Both the position numbers and the translations under genes were made by a program. From assembly GCA_947462335.1 (NCBI GenBank), contig OX381707.1, forward strand, positions 60,923,773 through 60,987,772: a stretch of 64,000 nt of DNA, written 5' to 3'. This stretch comes from Harmothoe impar (taxonomy: Eukaryota > Annelida > Polychaeta > Phyllodocida > Polynoidae). The notes under the pieces were generated by a model that saw only the letters and a program-made list of their open reading frames with translations, did no database searches and was not told the origin of the DNA. Shown here piece by piece: positions 28,417 to 39,095 of this stretch. The stretch's first letter is position 1, and each line of letters begins with the position of its first letter.

Positions 28417-28838
28417 ATTGCTCCTCTGAAGAGTGGGGCTAAAAACCCAAGTGGTGCTCTTCTGTACCTTCCTTGACTATTAATTGGATTTGATAGGTAC
28501 AAATGGATGGATGCTAAGGTAGAGTTAATTTCCTTGTCTGTTATGTCTATTAACAGATCTAGTTCCCTTGCTTGCTGTAATATCTGACTGGTAGAACTGT
28601 CGTCATGCAGGGTAGGAAATGTCAGTGCCATAACCTGGTCCAGTATTTTGGTTTCGGTCTCTGGTGGAGCAGGTATATGGTATGGTATTGCCAATATCAT
28701 GGTTGTGGTATCGTGCCCATTGACCAATGGTTCAGGTAATGGCTCATATATGGCTCCAACGTTCTGTCTAACGGTGGGCACATATGTGATGGCTTGAGAA
28801 GTGGCCATCATCACTAGTAGTAGGATTGGCTTTAGCAT
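28417..28838 (-). pseudogene. Element 2 Env, N-terminal part with signal peptide and furin-type site
   Basis: The first residues, MLKPILLLVMMATSQA, form a signal peptide. About 100 residues later a furin-type site RYRR is followed by the hydrophobic APLGFLAPLF, as in class I-like fusion proteins. The surface portion is short (about 110 residues) and has no cysteine of note. The frame is interrupted right after this hydrophobic segment by the transposon at 26940-28416, and beyond the boundary the ORF runs into transposon sequence. A splice acceptor lies 2 nt before the ATG. Confidence 0.82.
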
Positions 28839-29932
28839 GCCTGAAATATAAAATATATTCTATGTCTTAGTTAAGACTTCTACTAGTGTTTTTGCAATAT
28901 ACTTAGGTTTAAATTGGTTTGCTGATTTTGTGAGCTATCCTTTTTGCTTATGTGAAGTATCCACTTGGCACTGCCTCTGTGTACATAGTTTTTTGAGAGC
29001 AGAAATCCTGGTTGGTCCCAATAGTAATATAATAATCAATGTAGTGTTTGAACTGTACCTTTTTCCATGATCAAGCTAGTGTTGGCTTAATGTCCAATCT
29101 GTGCTAGAGTCCTTTCCCAAGATTGTAGTAACTGGGTATGATATTGTAGAGTGGGTGTGGTCTGCTTTCTGACAGAGTCCCTCCTACTATAGGAGAACTG
29201 GTATGGCTAGGACCAGCTGGTGTGTACCTGACTGCTGCAGGAGTAGAACTGGTGAGTTGGCTATGGAGTCAGGGCATCTTATGTAGCCCACCCTACCCTC
29301 ATCCATTGAGGGCCTGGCTTTGTTTCCCTGATGGCTGGTGCCGGCCATCAGTGTCAGCTGACTGACTGGGGTAATTATGTCTGGGGTAATTAGTGTGGAC
29401 TACCTGCATCTGTGGGGGTTTGATTTCCCTGGCAAGTGTGTGGGTCCTTTGAAGGGTAAGGGTGTGTCTAGACAGTAGTCTCTTGGCATAGCACGCTCTG
29501 TTTCATGTACTTTACAGGATTTAGGTTCAAACATTTCCATTGTGCATTCTTTCAAGGATGCTAGCCTTTGATGCAAAATATGATAATTGTGGTTTCTTCA
29601 AGCTTGGGTTGCTAATCCCTTTAGGTAGTCTCTTTTGGCTTTTGTGTGTAGCCTTTTGGGTTTCAGACTTCAACCCTGTAGTAATCTGTCCTTTGATTCT
29701 ACTTTGTGTGCACATTGTTTTTGTAACCTATATAGTGTATATTGTCTTTTCTGTCCTTTGTGTGGGTTCAAAATCCTATGCTGATATGAAATTCCTACTT
29801 ATCATTCTTGATTTGGACAGTTTGTTGGAAAATTTTATTTCCTTCATATAGAGTGTATATACTTATTTGACTATTATTCATAGTCTGTGGGTATAGATAT
29901 TCCATATGATCATGTCAATATATAAAAGTAAT
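28839..29932 (-). other. Non-coding spacer between pol and env of element 2
   Basis: About 1.1 kb separate the integrase remnant from env. I see only short ORFs without recognisable content and the acceptor at the env end. It may have been a longer pol tail or intronic sequence for env splicing. Confidence 0.5.
28841..28858 (-). promoter_or_regulatory. Splice acceptor for env mRNA
   Basis: On the minus strand ATATTTTATATTTCAG directly precedes GC-ATG of env. A pyrimidine-rich acceptor this close to the ATG implies that env was made from a spliced subgenomic RNA, as in retroviruses. The donor was not located. Confidence 0.6.
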
Positions 29933-30436
29933 CTACTTAGATATTCTCCCTTGCCTGGAGTTTCTTTTCACCTTGTGGTGGGCTGGTCTGGGTACTATTT
30001 GGTTAAGACCAACTGACTCTTTGGTGAGTGTGATTTGGGATTTATCCCTTGTTATCCTGTGGATAAATTTTGAGGTGTGGGGAATGAGTCTGTGTGCAAA
30101 CTCATTTTTCCTCAGTGTTGTGACCTTTTTGAGCCTATCAATATGTACTGGTCTGGGGACTAGTAGGTTATTTGATAGGTTCTTCAACCTTGCGCTGGTT
30201 GGAGTTGGTCTTTCTGCAACAACATATGGTCCCATGAATAGGGGTTGAAGCTTCTTTGAATCTGTGGTCAACAGGATTCTGGGAATGTTGATATATACAA
30301 TATCTAGTGGAAGTATAGCTTGTGGTGTAAGCTTTTTGTCATATCTTGACTTCCTTCCTTGTTGTAGCTTTTTGACTCTGTCTATTGCCTTTCTTCTAGA
30401 CTCGTCTTGAGACAGTATCATTCCAGATACATGCTC
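29933..30436 (-). pseudogene. Element 2 integrase C-terminal remnant
   Basis: This ORF continues pol beyond the MITE at 30437-30544 but in another frame. It shows the usual integrase C-terminal region (DIVYINIPRIL, FMGPYVVAERPTPTSARLKNL, PVHIDRLKK), similar to the GPY/F module that follows the catalytic core in Ty3/Gypsy integrases, then a basic tail. The stop is at 29933. Confidence 0.8.
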
Positions 30437-30544
30437 CCCAGTGGGCACAGAATATTGAATCAACATTGATGAATGGTTGACAATGCTGATTCAATGTTGA
30501 TGCACTGTTGATTCAACATTAAACTGAAATCTGTGCCCACTGGG
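30437..30544. mobile_element. 108-bp MITE inside integrase
   Basis: CCCAGTGGGCACAGA at the left is exactly mirrored by TCTGTGCCCACTGGG at the right. The interior repeats ATTCAACATT-like units in both orientations. TC lies outside both ends, a possible 2-bp duplication. The insertion length breaks the reading frame. Confidence 0.85.
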
Positions 30545-33500
30545 TCAGCTACTGTTTTGATTTCTTCCTCTATGTTTAGGGCAGTTTCTACAATGGTTTG
30601 AGGGTTTCTGCCATGAAGTAGGAAGAATGGTGTGTAACCTGTTGTCTGGGACTCTGTGTTGTTCAATGCAAATGTAATTGATTCTATATACAGGTCCCAT
30701 GTCTTCTGATTCTGAGAACAGAAAGTCCTTAATGCTGTTCCTATACTGGCATTGAATCTTTCCACTAATCCATTAGATTGTGGTCTGTATGGACTTGACA
30801 GGTCGTGTCTAATCTTCTGGGTGTTCATCAGTTTCTTAAAATTGCTGCCTGTGTAGCAGGTGCCATTGTCGGTTTGAACTGAAGTTGGTACACCTTGCTG
30901 ACATATGACGTTCTTGTAGAACTCATGTTGTGTGGTTTCTGCTGTGAGATCCTTTGTGGCATATGCTATGACATATCTAGTTGAATAATCTATGCAAACT
31001 TGTATGTGTTTGTTTTTCCTGGCTGTTTCTGGGAGTGGTCCCACAGCATCTAAGTTTAGGTGCTTCATGGGGGTTGGCATATAGTCCCTTACAGTCATTG
31101 GTGTTTTGTGGGTGTGCACTGCCCTTTTTGCTTTTAGGCAAGTGTCACATGTTGACACATACTGATTGACATCAGCCATCATAGATTTCCAATATACCCT
31201 AGGTATGAGAGAAGACATCATTTTTGAAGTACCTACATGACCTGCCATTGGTGAGTCATGGAAGTGTTGCAGTATGTTTTCAACCCAAGTTTTTGGGACT
31301 ACAACTTGTAGTGGTACTGTGTCTGTTTTTCTCCATGATGTAGGGGATATGTGTACTAGAATGTTGTCTAGGAGTAGGTAGTGCTGAGCATTATTCCTAA
31401 TCCTTGTTGCTTCAGTGCTTTTTACAGGTAGGTCACCTTTCTCTAGGTAGTCTATAATGGGTATTAGTCCAGTGTCCTTCCTTTGTTCTTCTTTCAACAG
31501 TGTGGAGTTGATTGAACTGTCTGGGATTTGGTCCAACATCTGGTCTAATTCCATTATATGCTGTGCCAGCCTTTCTTTATCTTTCTCTGCCTGGATTGCT
31601 TCAGGAGATTTTGGTGCAGGTCTGGTCTTTGTCTGTTTCTTTGGTTGCTCAACTGCTATGTCTGTGTTGGCTGTCTGCTCCTTTGAACTGGCTGCTCCTC
31701 TGTTTGTGCTGGTGGAGGCGGCCTTTGTTCTTTTGGGATGGGGGTCAGATTTGCTTTTGTGAGCCTTCTGTGCAGTACCTGCTCTGTCTGAGTGCTTCTG
31801 CAAATTGGCTGTGGGTGTGCTGGGTGTTGAAATGGGGGATTTAGTAGGGAAAGAGGATTTGGTTGACACTTTGTTCTTTTTGGCTTTTAGGCCTAATTGC
31901 TGAGGGTGGTCATTAGACCTTGTATCCTCTGCAACCGACCGTTTTGCTTTTGAACGTGTGGTGACAACACAAATGTCTCTGTCCTGTTCTTCCTCCATAT
32001 CCAGCTGTTCTTCTGCAAATCTGACTACCTTGGTGATTGAAGCAATTTTATGCAGTTTTTCTTCCAACTGATTTTCTGATGCACTGTGTGGTGGTTCACG
32101 GGGTGTGGCTTTCACCATCTGTGCAATCCTGTTGGTCTCAACCGGGGTGAAACAGTTTTCTGGATACTCTTCACAGTATTCCCTTTCACAATGACAGAAC
32201 ACATAATGGGTGGTCTCTTTTAAGATACCTCTGATCACTGGTTTTGGTCTGTCAATTGATTTTGGTGGGTCATCTCTGTTGAATGGTATCTTGGTTTGGA
32301 TTTTAGAGAATTTGGTTCTGGTGGCTGCCCTTTTCCTTCTTGGAGGTGGTGGGGGGTTGGTCATTGGTGGTGCATCTGGATATTCTCTTCTTGACATCAC
32401 ATCTGGAGGAATGTTGTCATCTCCTTTTACATGTTGTATTGTGAATGCAAATTGTTGGATATCCAGTGCCCATCTGGCCCACCTGTGGGTCAAACCTGTG
32501 TTTGTGAGGAGTGGTATTAGAGCTGCATGATCTGTGTACAACTGAAAGTGTCTACTTTCTAAGTAGTGCCTAAAATGTAGTATCCCATATACTACACCTA
32601 GTAGCTCTCTTTCTGTTGTGTTGTAGTTTCTTTCATGTTTTGATAGTGTTCTACCTGCGAAGGCTACTGGTCTCAGTACTCCTTCACTACTGCGTTGTGA
32701 TAGAACAGCTCCTAGGCTCACATTTGAAGCATCTGTTGCTAGACTGAATTCTTTGTCATAGTCTGGGTATCTCAATAGTGCATGGGTACAGAGTGCATGT
32801 TTCAATGTTTTGAAAGCATTGTCTGCATCCTCATTCCATTTGAAAACCTTTAGGTTTGTTTGTAGGTCGTACAGTGGCCTAGCAATATTGGCATAGTCTT
32901 TGATGAACTTTTTGAAGTATTGGCATAGTCCTGTGAATGATCTGACTTGTTTCACAGATTTTGGGGTGGGAAAGGTTTTGACACTTTCCACCTTTTCTGG
33001 GGATGGTTGTAAACCATCTGGTGTGACACGCATTCCTAGAAAATCTATCCTATCTGTGAAGTATTCACATTTTGATTTCTTTAGCTTGAGTTTCCCAATT
33101 CTCAGGCTTTTGAAGACATCTTCAAGGTCTGAAAAATGTCGTTCTACATCTGGTGATAGGACTAGAATGTCGTCTAAGTATGGTAGGGCACATTTGTATT
33201 TCAGTTTGTTGAGAATTAGAGTTACTAGATGGCAAAATCCTGCCGGCGCGGTAGCCAAACCCATCGGCATCTTTTGATAGACATACTTTTTGTCATTTGC
33301 TATGAAAGCAGTTTTGTGTTGATCCTCCCTTCTTATGGGAATTTGGAAAAACCCTTGTTGCGCATCTAGTTTACTGAAAACAGTAGGTTTGAGTGACCCT
33401 ATCATGTCTAGTGTGTCGTCTGCACGTGGCGTTGATAAAGCTTGGTTTATCATATTAGCATTGACGTGGCGTAGGTCTGTGACTAGACGTTGGCCTCCAG

Positions 33501-34821
33501 ATGCTTTCTGTACTAAAAATGATCTGGATGCCCAGGGTCCCTCTGCACATTCTCTGAGGATGCCCTGTCTGACTAGGTCTTCACAGACTTCTCCCATCTT
33601 AGCTTGCTTCTCAGGCGTCTGCCTGTATGGTAGGTAGTGACATGGTACTGCATCTGGTTTGATGTGAATTGAATGTGTGTACAGGTGGGTTGTACCTATG
33701 TCATTGTCTTTACCTACAAATACATCTTGATACTTGTGGAGTAACTTTTGGAGTCTCTCTTGTCCAATATCTGTTAGTACACATTTGGGTGGCACATTTT
33801 CCATTATGTCTGGCATAATGTCATGAGCCTCACTGTGAATTGTGGCCAATTCATCATCAGTGTCATCTCCACGGTTTGTATCTGGATCTGCATATACTGA
33901 GGCACAGTCTGACTCTGTGTCACTACAATTCTCTTCAGTGTCTAGCACCTGTAGTGTGGGTTCCTCAGTAGGGATGTCAGTATCTGGTTGATGTAACTCA
34001 GAGGGATCTACCTCTGTGAATAGGGATATTATATCACCCTTCCTCACCTTGTATGGTCGGTGGCTTGTATTGAGCAGTATGATTGGGTGCCTGTTCATTT
34101 CTGAGGGTGTTACTACTCCCTTTTGAACTAGGTATGGAACTCTGTTGTTCCTCTGCAAATTGTCTAATGTGCCTACACATCCTTCTAAACATTTGAGGGA
34201 TGTGACTTGTCCTAGAACTGCTAGTTCTGTGAAAGGAAGGATTGTAGCCTCCCTAACAGCTCGGACTGGCTTGACTTGTAGCTCTGGGTCTACATTGAAT
34301 TCGATCTGTGATCGTGTTGCTTTTAAGAAATCTGTGCCTAGGACAACTGGCTTTGTGAGATTTGGAATAATTGAGAATGGGAATTCGAATCTGGTACCAT
34401 GAATTTTGAATTTCAATACTGCTGCTTGTCTTACATGGCATATGGATCCGTCTGCTAAGTGTACATTGAACTTTCTCTTTTTGATTTCTACATCTCGAGA
34501 TTTCTGAATTTCCCTAAGAAAAGTATCCCTGACACAGGTGATAGTGGCACCGGTGTCAACTAAACAAGGTATTTCAGTGTGTTCATAGAATCTTGCATTT
34601 AAACAGCCATTTTTTAGAAGTTCAACAGAAATTTTGGTACTCTCACCCATTTCCTTTTGCGATGCATCTTGTTGAGGTGTGATATGAATCACTGATGGTC
34701 GGCTTGATTTCCCAGTATGTAACTGGGGGATTGTCTCTGCTATACTAGCAATTGTCTTTGGTTGTCCTAGGGATTGTTGATCTTGGATCTTGATAGGGGG
34801 TTGGAGAGGCTCACAACGCAC
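30545..34821 (-). pseudogene. Element 2 Pol (protease, RT, RNase H, integrase), cut short by a MITE
   Basis: The open frame of about 1,450 codons holds a protease (CLVDTGATITCVRD, about 87), reverse transcriptase (YLDDILVLS, about 545), RNase H (ATDASNVSLGAVLSQ), and integrase with an HHCC finger (GHVGTS ... CDTCLKAK, about 1185) and triad residues in LNLDAVGP, VQTDNGTCY and PYRPQSNGLVERFN (about 1250-1345). Between RNase H and integrase is a long Lys/Ser/Thr-rich linker of unknown function. Pol is in the -1 frame of gag and is open upstream through the slippery site at 34848-34854, so the ATG at the start is probably not the true beginning. The last residues of the ORF (to 30460) are MITE-encoded. 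Confidence 0.92.
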
Positions 34822-34844
34822 TGGCCCAGCGGCGCTGTGGGTCT

Positions 34845-36665
34845 CTAGTTTCCCGAGTTTGAAGATCCTAGTAGCTGCTTGATCTGTTGAAGCACGTCAG
34901 GCTGGATAGCTTGAGGTGGCTGTTGGGGCTGCTGTTGGGGGTTGTAGCCTTGTGTGTTGGATCTGTAGCCATTGTAGCTGTCTCGACCTCTGCTGTTGTC
35001 ACGACTGCGGTTGTAGTCATGCTTTCTGTCACGACTATTGCTGTAGTCACGACGGTTTTGATCCCGACTTCTGTTGTAGTCACGATCTCTGCTTTGGTCA
35101 CGACGGTGGTAATCACGGTCTCTGCTGTTATCACGGCGATTGTAGTCGCGATTTCTGCTACTATCACGGTGTCTGCTGTTGTCACGACTTCTGCTGTTAT
35201 CTCTACGGCTGGTGTCCTGACTGTTGCTTTGGTGATCTCGGCTGTTATTTTGGCTGTATCCTCCTCTGCCTCGTTTTCCTCCTCTGTTGCTATTCTTGAA
35301 GTTTGGGTCAAAGTTTCTGCCTCGGTAGCCTCCTCTGTTATTTCCAGAGTTCCTTTGTTGGCTGTTGTTGGGTTTACCTTGATCCTTCAGTGCCCTTTGT
35401 TCTTGCCTCCTCACATGTTCATTTGACATGAGGTTTAGGCTTTGGTCCTCATCCTCTGATGAGTGATCCATTTGAACTGTCTTTGGGTCTGATTTGGCTT
35501 TCTTTGAGGGGTTCCCATTTTTCTGTGATTTTGTTTGCTTTACAAGCATAGAGTTTACATGTGTCACAGACTTAAGTTGTGCCTGCATGGATTCTATTGT
35601 TTCCTGTAGTTCTGAGCCTAATTCTGCTTTTATCTCATCTTTAATGTCACCAGTGGAGATTGTTTGTTGGTTCTCATACTCCTCTGCAACTTCGAGTATT
35701 TTATCCCATGTAGTTGCTTCCCTGTGGATGACTACTGCACTGATGTCGTCCCTTAGACCATGTAGGAGGGCTTCCCTTGTTCTCTCCTCAGACTTGTTGT
35801 GAGCTGTGGCCATCTTTTGTAAGGCCATGGCATAGTCTGATACAGATTCTTTTGGATTTTGCTTCCTCAATGCCTTAGCATCAAATCTGTCGTCCTCTTT
35901 CTTGAAGTATTTCAGGAAAGCTGCCTTCATTTCTTCATAGTCTGCTGTTGGATGGGCTGTCCTATAGGCTTTGTACCAAATTTTTGCCTTACCATCTAGG
36001 TAGTTTGAGAAATACTTGATTCTGTTACTGGGATGGTACCCATATCTGGAATCAAAGTATTGTTCATAGTCTGTGCAGTGCCTCCTGGCGGATTGTGTGA
36101 GAGAGGACTGTGAAAACTTTTCTGGCTGTAGAATATCACAGTATTTTTCCTCTTTGTCCCGTTTTAGCTGGTCCCTTAACCCACTGAAAGATGCCTCCCT
36201 TGCAACTCTTTCCTCTTTCAAGGCATCTAGGAGTGCTGAGGAGGTGTCAGTGTTAGTCAGGTTCACTCCTTGGGTAATGGGTGCACCTGACTTGAGTGAG
36301 GCTAGGGCCTCAGCTAGCTGGTTTTTCATTGTCACTTGTAGATGAGCTTGCATATCAAGTAGTGCTTGAGCGGCTTCAGCTTTTTGGGTCTCCATAGAGT
36401 TCTTCAGTGCCTGGTTGGCTTGTCTGAGTAATATTAATTCCTTCTCTTGTTCCTCTTTGGCCTTCCTTAAGGCTCGGCTGGTGCTTTCCTCATGTGTGGT
36501 GTGTAGGGCTGTTAGTTCAGGCCTAAGTGTCTTATCCACATGAGTTTCTACATTCTGGGCTATGAGTAGAAGTGCCTCAGCCTCCTCTTTGGCTGCCTGG
36601 CCTGGGGGTACTGTCTCATCGTCACTCATACCTGATCCTGGGGTATGCTGACCGTTTGAGAACAA
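34845..36665 (-). CDS. Element 2 Gag
   Basis: This 606-residue capsid precursor starts MFSNGQHTPGSG. Residues about 20-130 form a Glu/Lys/Leu-rich coiled coil (EEQEKELILLRQANQAL). The retrotransposon Gag region follows at about 190-330 (NYLDGKAKIWYKAYRTAH and ESVSDYAMALQKMATAH). There is no CCHC knuckle. Instead the last 130 residues are an Arg-Gly and Arg-Asp-Ser-rich stretch (repeats such as RDNSRSRDNSRHRD) ending PQQQPQQPPQ, which could bind RNA. The stop TAG overlaps the candidate frameshift signal to pol. Confidence 0.92.
   Translation of the reverse strand: MFSNGQHTPGSGMSDDETVPPGQAAKEEAEALLLIAQNVETHVDKTLRPELTALHTTHEESTSRALRKAKEEQEKELILLRQANQALKNSMETQKAEAAQALLDMQAHLQVTMKNQLAEALASLKSGAPITQGVNLTNTDTSSALLDALKEERVAREASFSGLRDQLKRDKEEKYCDILQPEKFSQSSLTQSARRHCTDYEQYFDSRYGYHPSNRIKYFSNYLDGKAKIWYKAYRTAHPTADYEEMKAAFLKYFKKEDDRFDAKALRKQNPKESVSDYAMALQKMATAHNKSEERTREALLHGLRDDISAVVIHREATTWDKILEVAEEYENQQTISTGDIKDEIKAELGSELQETIESMQAQLKSVTHVNSMLVKQTKSQKNGNPSKKAKSDPKTVQMDHSSEDEDQSLNLMSNEHVRRQEQRALKDQGKPNNSQQRNSGNNRGGYRGRNFDPNFKNSNRGGKRGRGGYSQNNSRDHQSNSQDTSRRDNSRSRDNSRHRDSSRNRDYNRRDNSRDRDYHRRDQSRDRDYNRSRDQNRRDYSNSRDRKHDYNRSRDNSRGRDSYNGYRSNTQGYNPQQQPQQPPQAIQPDVLQQIKQLLGSSNSGN
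34848..34854 (-). promoter_or_regulatory. Candidate -1 ribosomal frameshift site, gag-pol of element 2
   Basis: On the minus strand G-GGA-AAC is in gag phase directly before the gag stop TAG (34847-34845), matching the X-XXY-YYZ slippery rule. Six bases later CCCACAGC-GCC-GCTGGG can form a small GC-rich hairpin. The pol frame is -1 and open through this point. Confidence 0.7.
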
Positions 36666-36924
36666 GTCACTCTGTGTGTCCTGGATACTGTCCAGGGCAG
36701 CTAGGGTGTCCAGGTGAAGCTTGCCTTGGAAGTCACTCTCTTGAGTGGTGTGGTGTGGTGAAGCTGAGGGTGTTGGAGTGGAGCTCCTGGATGACTCCTT
36801 GGAGCTGGGTCTCCTCCTCCTGCTGGGTAGAGATCCAGGGGTAGCTGGTCCTTTGCTGCGGAGGTGAGTCTTGGTAGTCTGTGCTGCCAGCTTGTGGGAT
36901 CTTGTTAGGACTTCTCCACCACTT
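36666..36924 (-). other. 5' leader of element 2
   Basis: Untranslated stretch between the 5' LTR and the gag ATG. The primer-binding site should lie at its LTR end. No reliable ORF. Confidence 0.6.
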
Positions 36925-37575
36925 TGTCATACAAGGAATCCCCTTAGTTGGGAGATCCCTTTAATATGAGGAAGTTGAGTAAGTCTTGAGGTCTTGTAGT
37001 ATAGTTGGTATTTATTACAAGTTGACAGCAATAGTACAGTAAGTACAATGTAGGTTCCACTCAGTTACACCTATCCACACAATAATATAGGTCTTGGTAA
37101 ATATACCTAATAACCCTGAGGTTAGTACTGGACTAGAGCCAAGGGGGTCCTACACCATGTCTGATAGTTGGGCCTAGTAGGGCATAGCCTATAGCCTTGT
37201 TCTCAGTCAGTGGAGAGGTCCTTGCTCAGTGGTGTCCAAGTGTAGAGTGAGGATGGAGATGCCCAGTGCTGGGACCTGACCCTATTTAAGGGGGCCAGGC
37301 TACCAGCATGGCATCTTGAGTGTTAGTGTCAGTTGACAGTGGTTGGAGGGCTGTAACAGTCAGAGAGACAGTCACACAATACCCCTCCATAGTTTGTCTA
37401 CCCCTGTTAGTGTACATCAAAGGGGTGACCCTTATGCTGGTCTGTGGGAAACAATGTGCGGAATGAGCGTCGCCTGCCGGCGACGGGAGTGCCGACTGGA
37501 GCGCCGCCTATGCGGGCCGGCGGCGGCAGTAGCGCCTGTCGCCGTCGGCCGTTATGCGGGCGGTCATACCTGACA
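36925..37575 (-). repeat. 5' LTR of element 2
   Basis: Same length as the 3' copy. The TATA-like TTAAATA at 37289-37283 and AATAAA at 37016-37011 (minus strand) give the expected U3-R-U5 order. The primer-binding site probably starts at the TGGTGG found 3 nt inside (about 36921 downward); the tRNA is not assigned. Confidence 0.93.
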
Positions 37576-38165
37576 GTACGCTGCCCCACCCCCCTGTACA
37601 TGTATGGGACTACCTACTTTTGTCTTCCCTATAAGGGAAAAATGGGAGTTGTGGTACGCTGCCCCACCCATCTGTACATGTATGGGACTACCTACTTTTG
37701 TCTTTCCTATAAGGGGAAGATGGGAGTTTTGGTACGCTGCCCCACCCCCCTGTACATGTATGGGACTACCTACTTTTGTCTTCCCTATAAGGGGAAGATG
37801 GGAGTTGTGGTACGCTGCCCCACCCCCCTGTACATGTATGGGACTACCTACTTTTGTCTTCCCTATAAGGGAAAAATGGGAGTTGTGGTACGCTGCCCCA
37901 CCCATCTGTACATGTATGGGACTACCTACTTTTGTCTTTCCTATAAGGGAAAAATGGGAGTTGTGGTACGCTGCCCCACCCATCTGTACATGTATGGGAC
38001 TACCTACTTTTGTCTTCCCTATAAGGGGAAGATGGAAGTTTTGGTACGCTGCCCCACCCCCCTGTACATGTATGTAGATACCTAGATTTTTGTCTTCCCT
38101 ATAAGGGGAAGATGGGAGTTGTGGTACGCTGCCCCACCCATCTGTACATGTATGTGGATACCTAC
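37576..38165 (+). repeat. Right part of the 78-bp satellite
   Basis: About 7.5 units repeat exactly every 78 bp (for example GTACGCTGCC at 37576, 37654 and 37732). Each contains CTGTACATGTATGGGACTAC and CCTATAAGGG(G/A)A(A/G)(G/A)ATGGGA. Because 78 is a multiple of 3, long open frames appear on both strands; I do not regard them as genes. Element 2 divides this array from its left part. Confidence 0.93.
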
Positions 38166-38204
38166 TGTGCCATGCACGTACTTCACATGTACATATTCCT
38201 TTTA

Positions 38205-39095
38205 TACAGAAGTATATCTTGACCTAATTCAGTAGATAAATAGAGGAGAACTCGGCCTTGATTTCCTACTGAATAAAGGGTATATTGACCTTTATTCAGT
38301 AGATAAATATGGGAGAACTCGGCCTTGATTTCCTACTGAATAAAGGGTATATTGACCTTTATTCAGTAGATAAATATGGGAGAACTCGGCCTTGATTTCC
38401 TACTGAATAAAGGGTATATTGACCTTTATTCAGTAGATAAATATGGGAGAACTCGGCCTTGATTTCCTACTGAATAAAGGGTATATTGACCTTTATTCAG
38501 TAGATAAATATGAGAGAACTCGGTCTTGATTTCCTACTGAATAAAGGGTATATTGACCTTTATTCAGTAGATAAATATGGGAGAACTCTGTCTTGATTTC
38601 CTACTGAATAAAGGGTATATTGACCTTTATTCAGTAGATAGATAGAGAACTCGGTCTTGATTCCCTACTAAATAAATGGTATATTGGCCTTTATTCAGGA
38701 GATAAATATGGGCGAACTCGGCCTTGATTTCCAACTGAATAAAGGGTATATTGGCCTGTAGTCAGTAGATAAATATGGGAGAACTCGGTCTTAATTTCCT
38801 ACTGAATGAAGGGTATATTGGCCTTTATTCAGTAGCTAAATATGAGAGAACTCGGTCTTGATTTCCTACTGAATAAAGGGTATATTGGCCTTTATTCAGT
38901 AGATAAATATGGGAGAACTCGGTCTTGATTTCCTACTGAATAAAGGGTATATTGACCTTTATTCAGTAGATAAATATGAGAGAACTCGGTCTTGATTTCC
39001 TACTGAATAAAGGGTATATTGGCCTTTATTCAGTAGCTAAATATGAGAGAACTCGGTCTTGATTTCCTACTGAATAAAGGGTATATTGGCCTTTA
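38205..39095 (+). repeat. 67-bp satellite, about 13 units, each with a hairpin
   Basis: Units start CCTACTGAATAAAGG every 67 bp (38265, 38332 and so on). Each holds a perfect 13-bp inverted pair, TACTGAATAAAGG and CCTTTATTCAGTA, around a 9-nt loop, followed by AAATATGGGAGAACTCGG. Later units are more diverged. Confidence 0.92.

Larger units (their letters stand above)
21568..37575 (-). mobile_element. Element 2: env-bearing LTR retroelement (Ty3/Gypsy-type endogenous retrovirus)
   Basis: The element is 16,008 bp between two 651-bp LTRs (TGTCA...TGACA), with GTAC duplicated directly outside (21564-21567 and 37576-37579). Read on the minus strand the order is 5' LTR, gag, pol, env, an opposite-strand ORF, 3' LTR. 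Comparing the LTRs I found one mismatch, near 22120, so insertion was recent. It is nevertheless damaged: a 108-bp MITE interrupts integrase (30437-30544) and a 1.5-kb element interrupts env (26940-28416). A 180-bp MITE lies downstream of env (22561-22740). It inserted in the 78-bp satellite. Confidence 0.93.

Noticed and set aside
29540..29851. 103-codon hydrophobic plus-strand ORF in element 2
   Set aside because: AT-rich chance ORF on the antisense strand, without a promoter or good start, in a region where I see no constraint.
34887..35426. 179-codon plus-strand ORF rich in Val/Thr/Ser opposite gag of element 2
   Set aside because: It is the antisense shadow of the Arg-Asp-Ser repeat region of Gag, whose codon bias removes stops on the other strand.
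37444..38085. Long open frames on both strands across the 78-bp satellite
   Set aside because: The unit is 78 bp (26 codons), so any frame without a stop in one unit stays open in all. The encoded repeats differ freely at amino-acid-changing sites and there is no gene structure.
38205..39095. CRISPR-like array
   Set aside because: Regular repeats with hairpins, but there are no unique spacers (the whole 67-bp unit is repeated) and the context is a eukaryotic satellite.
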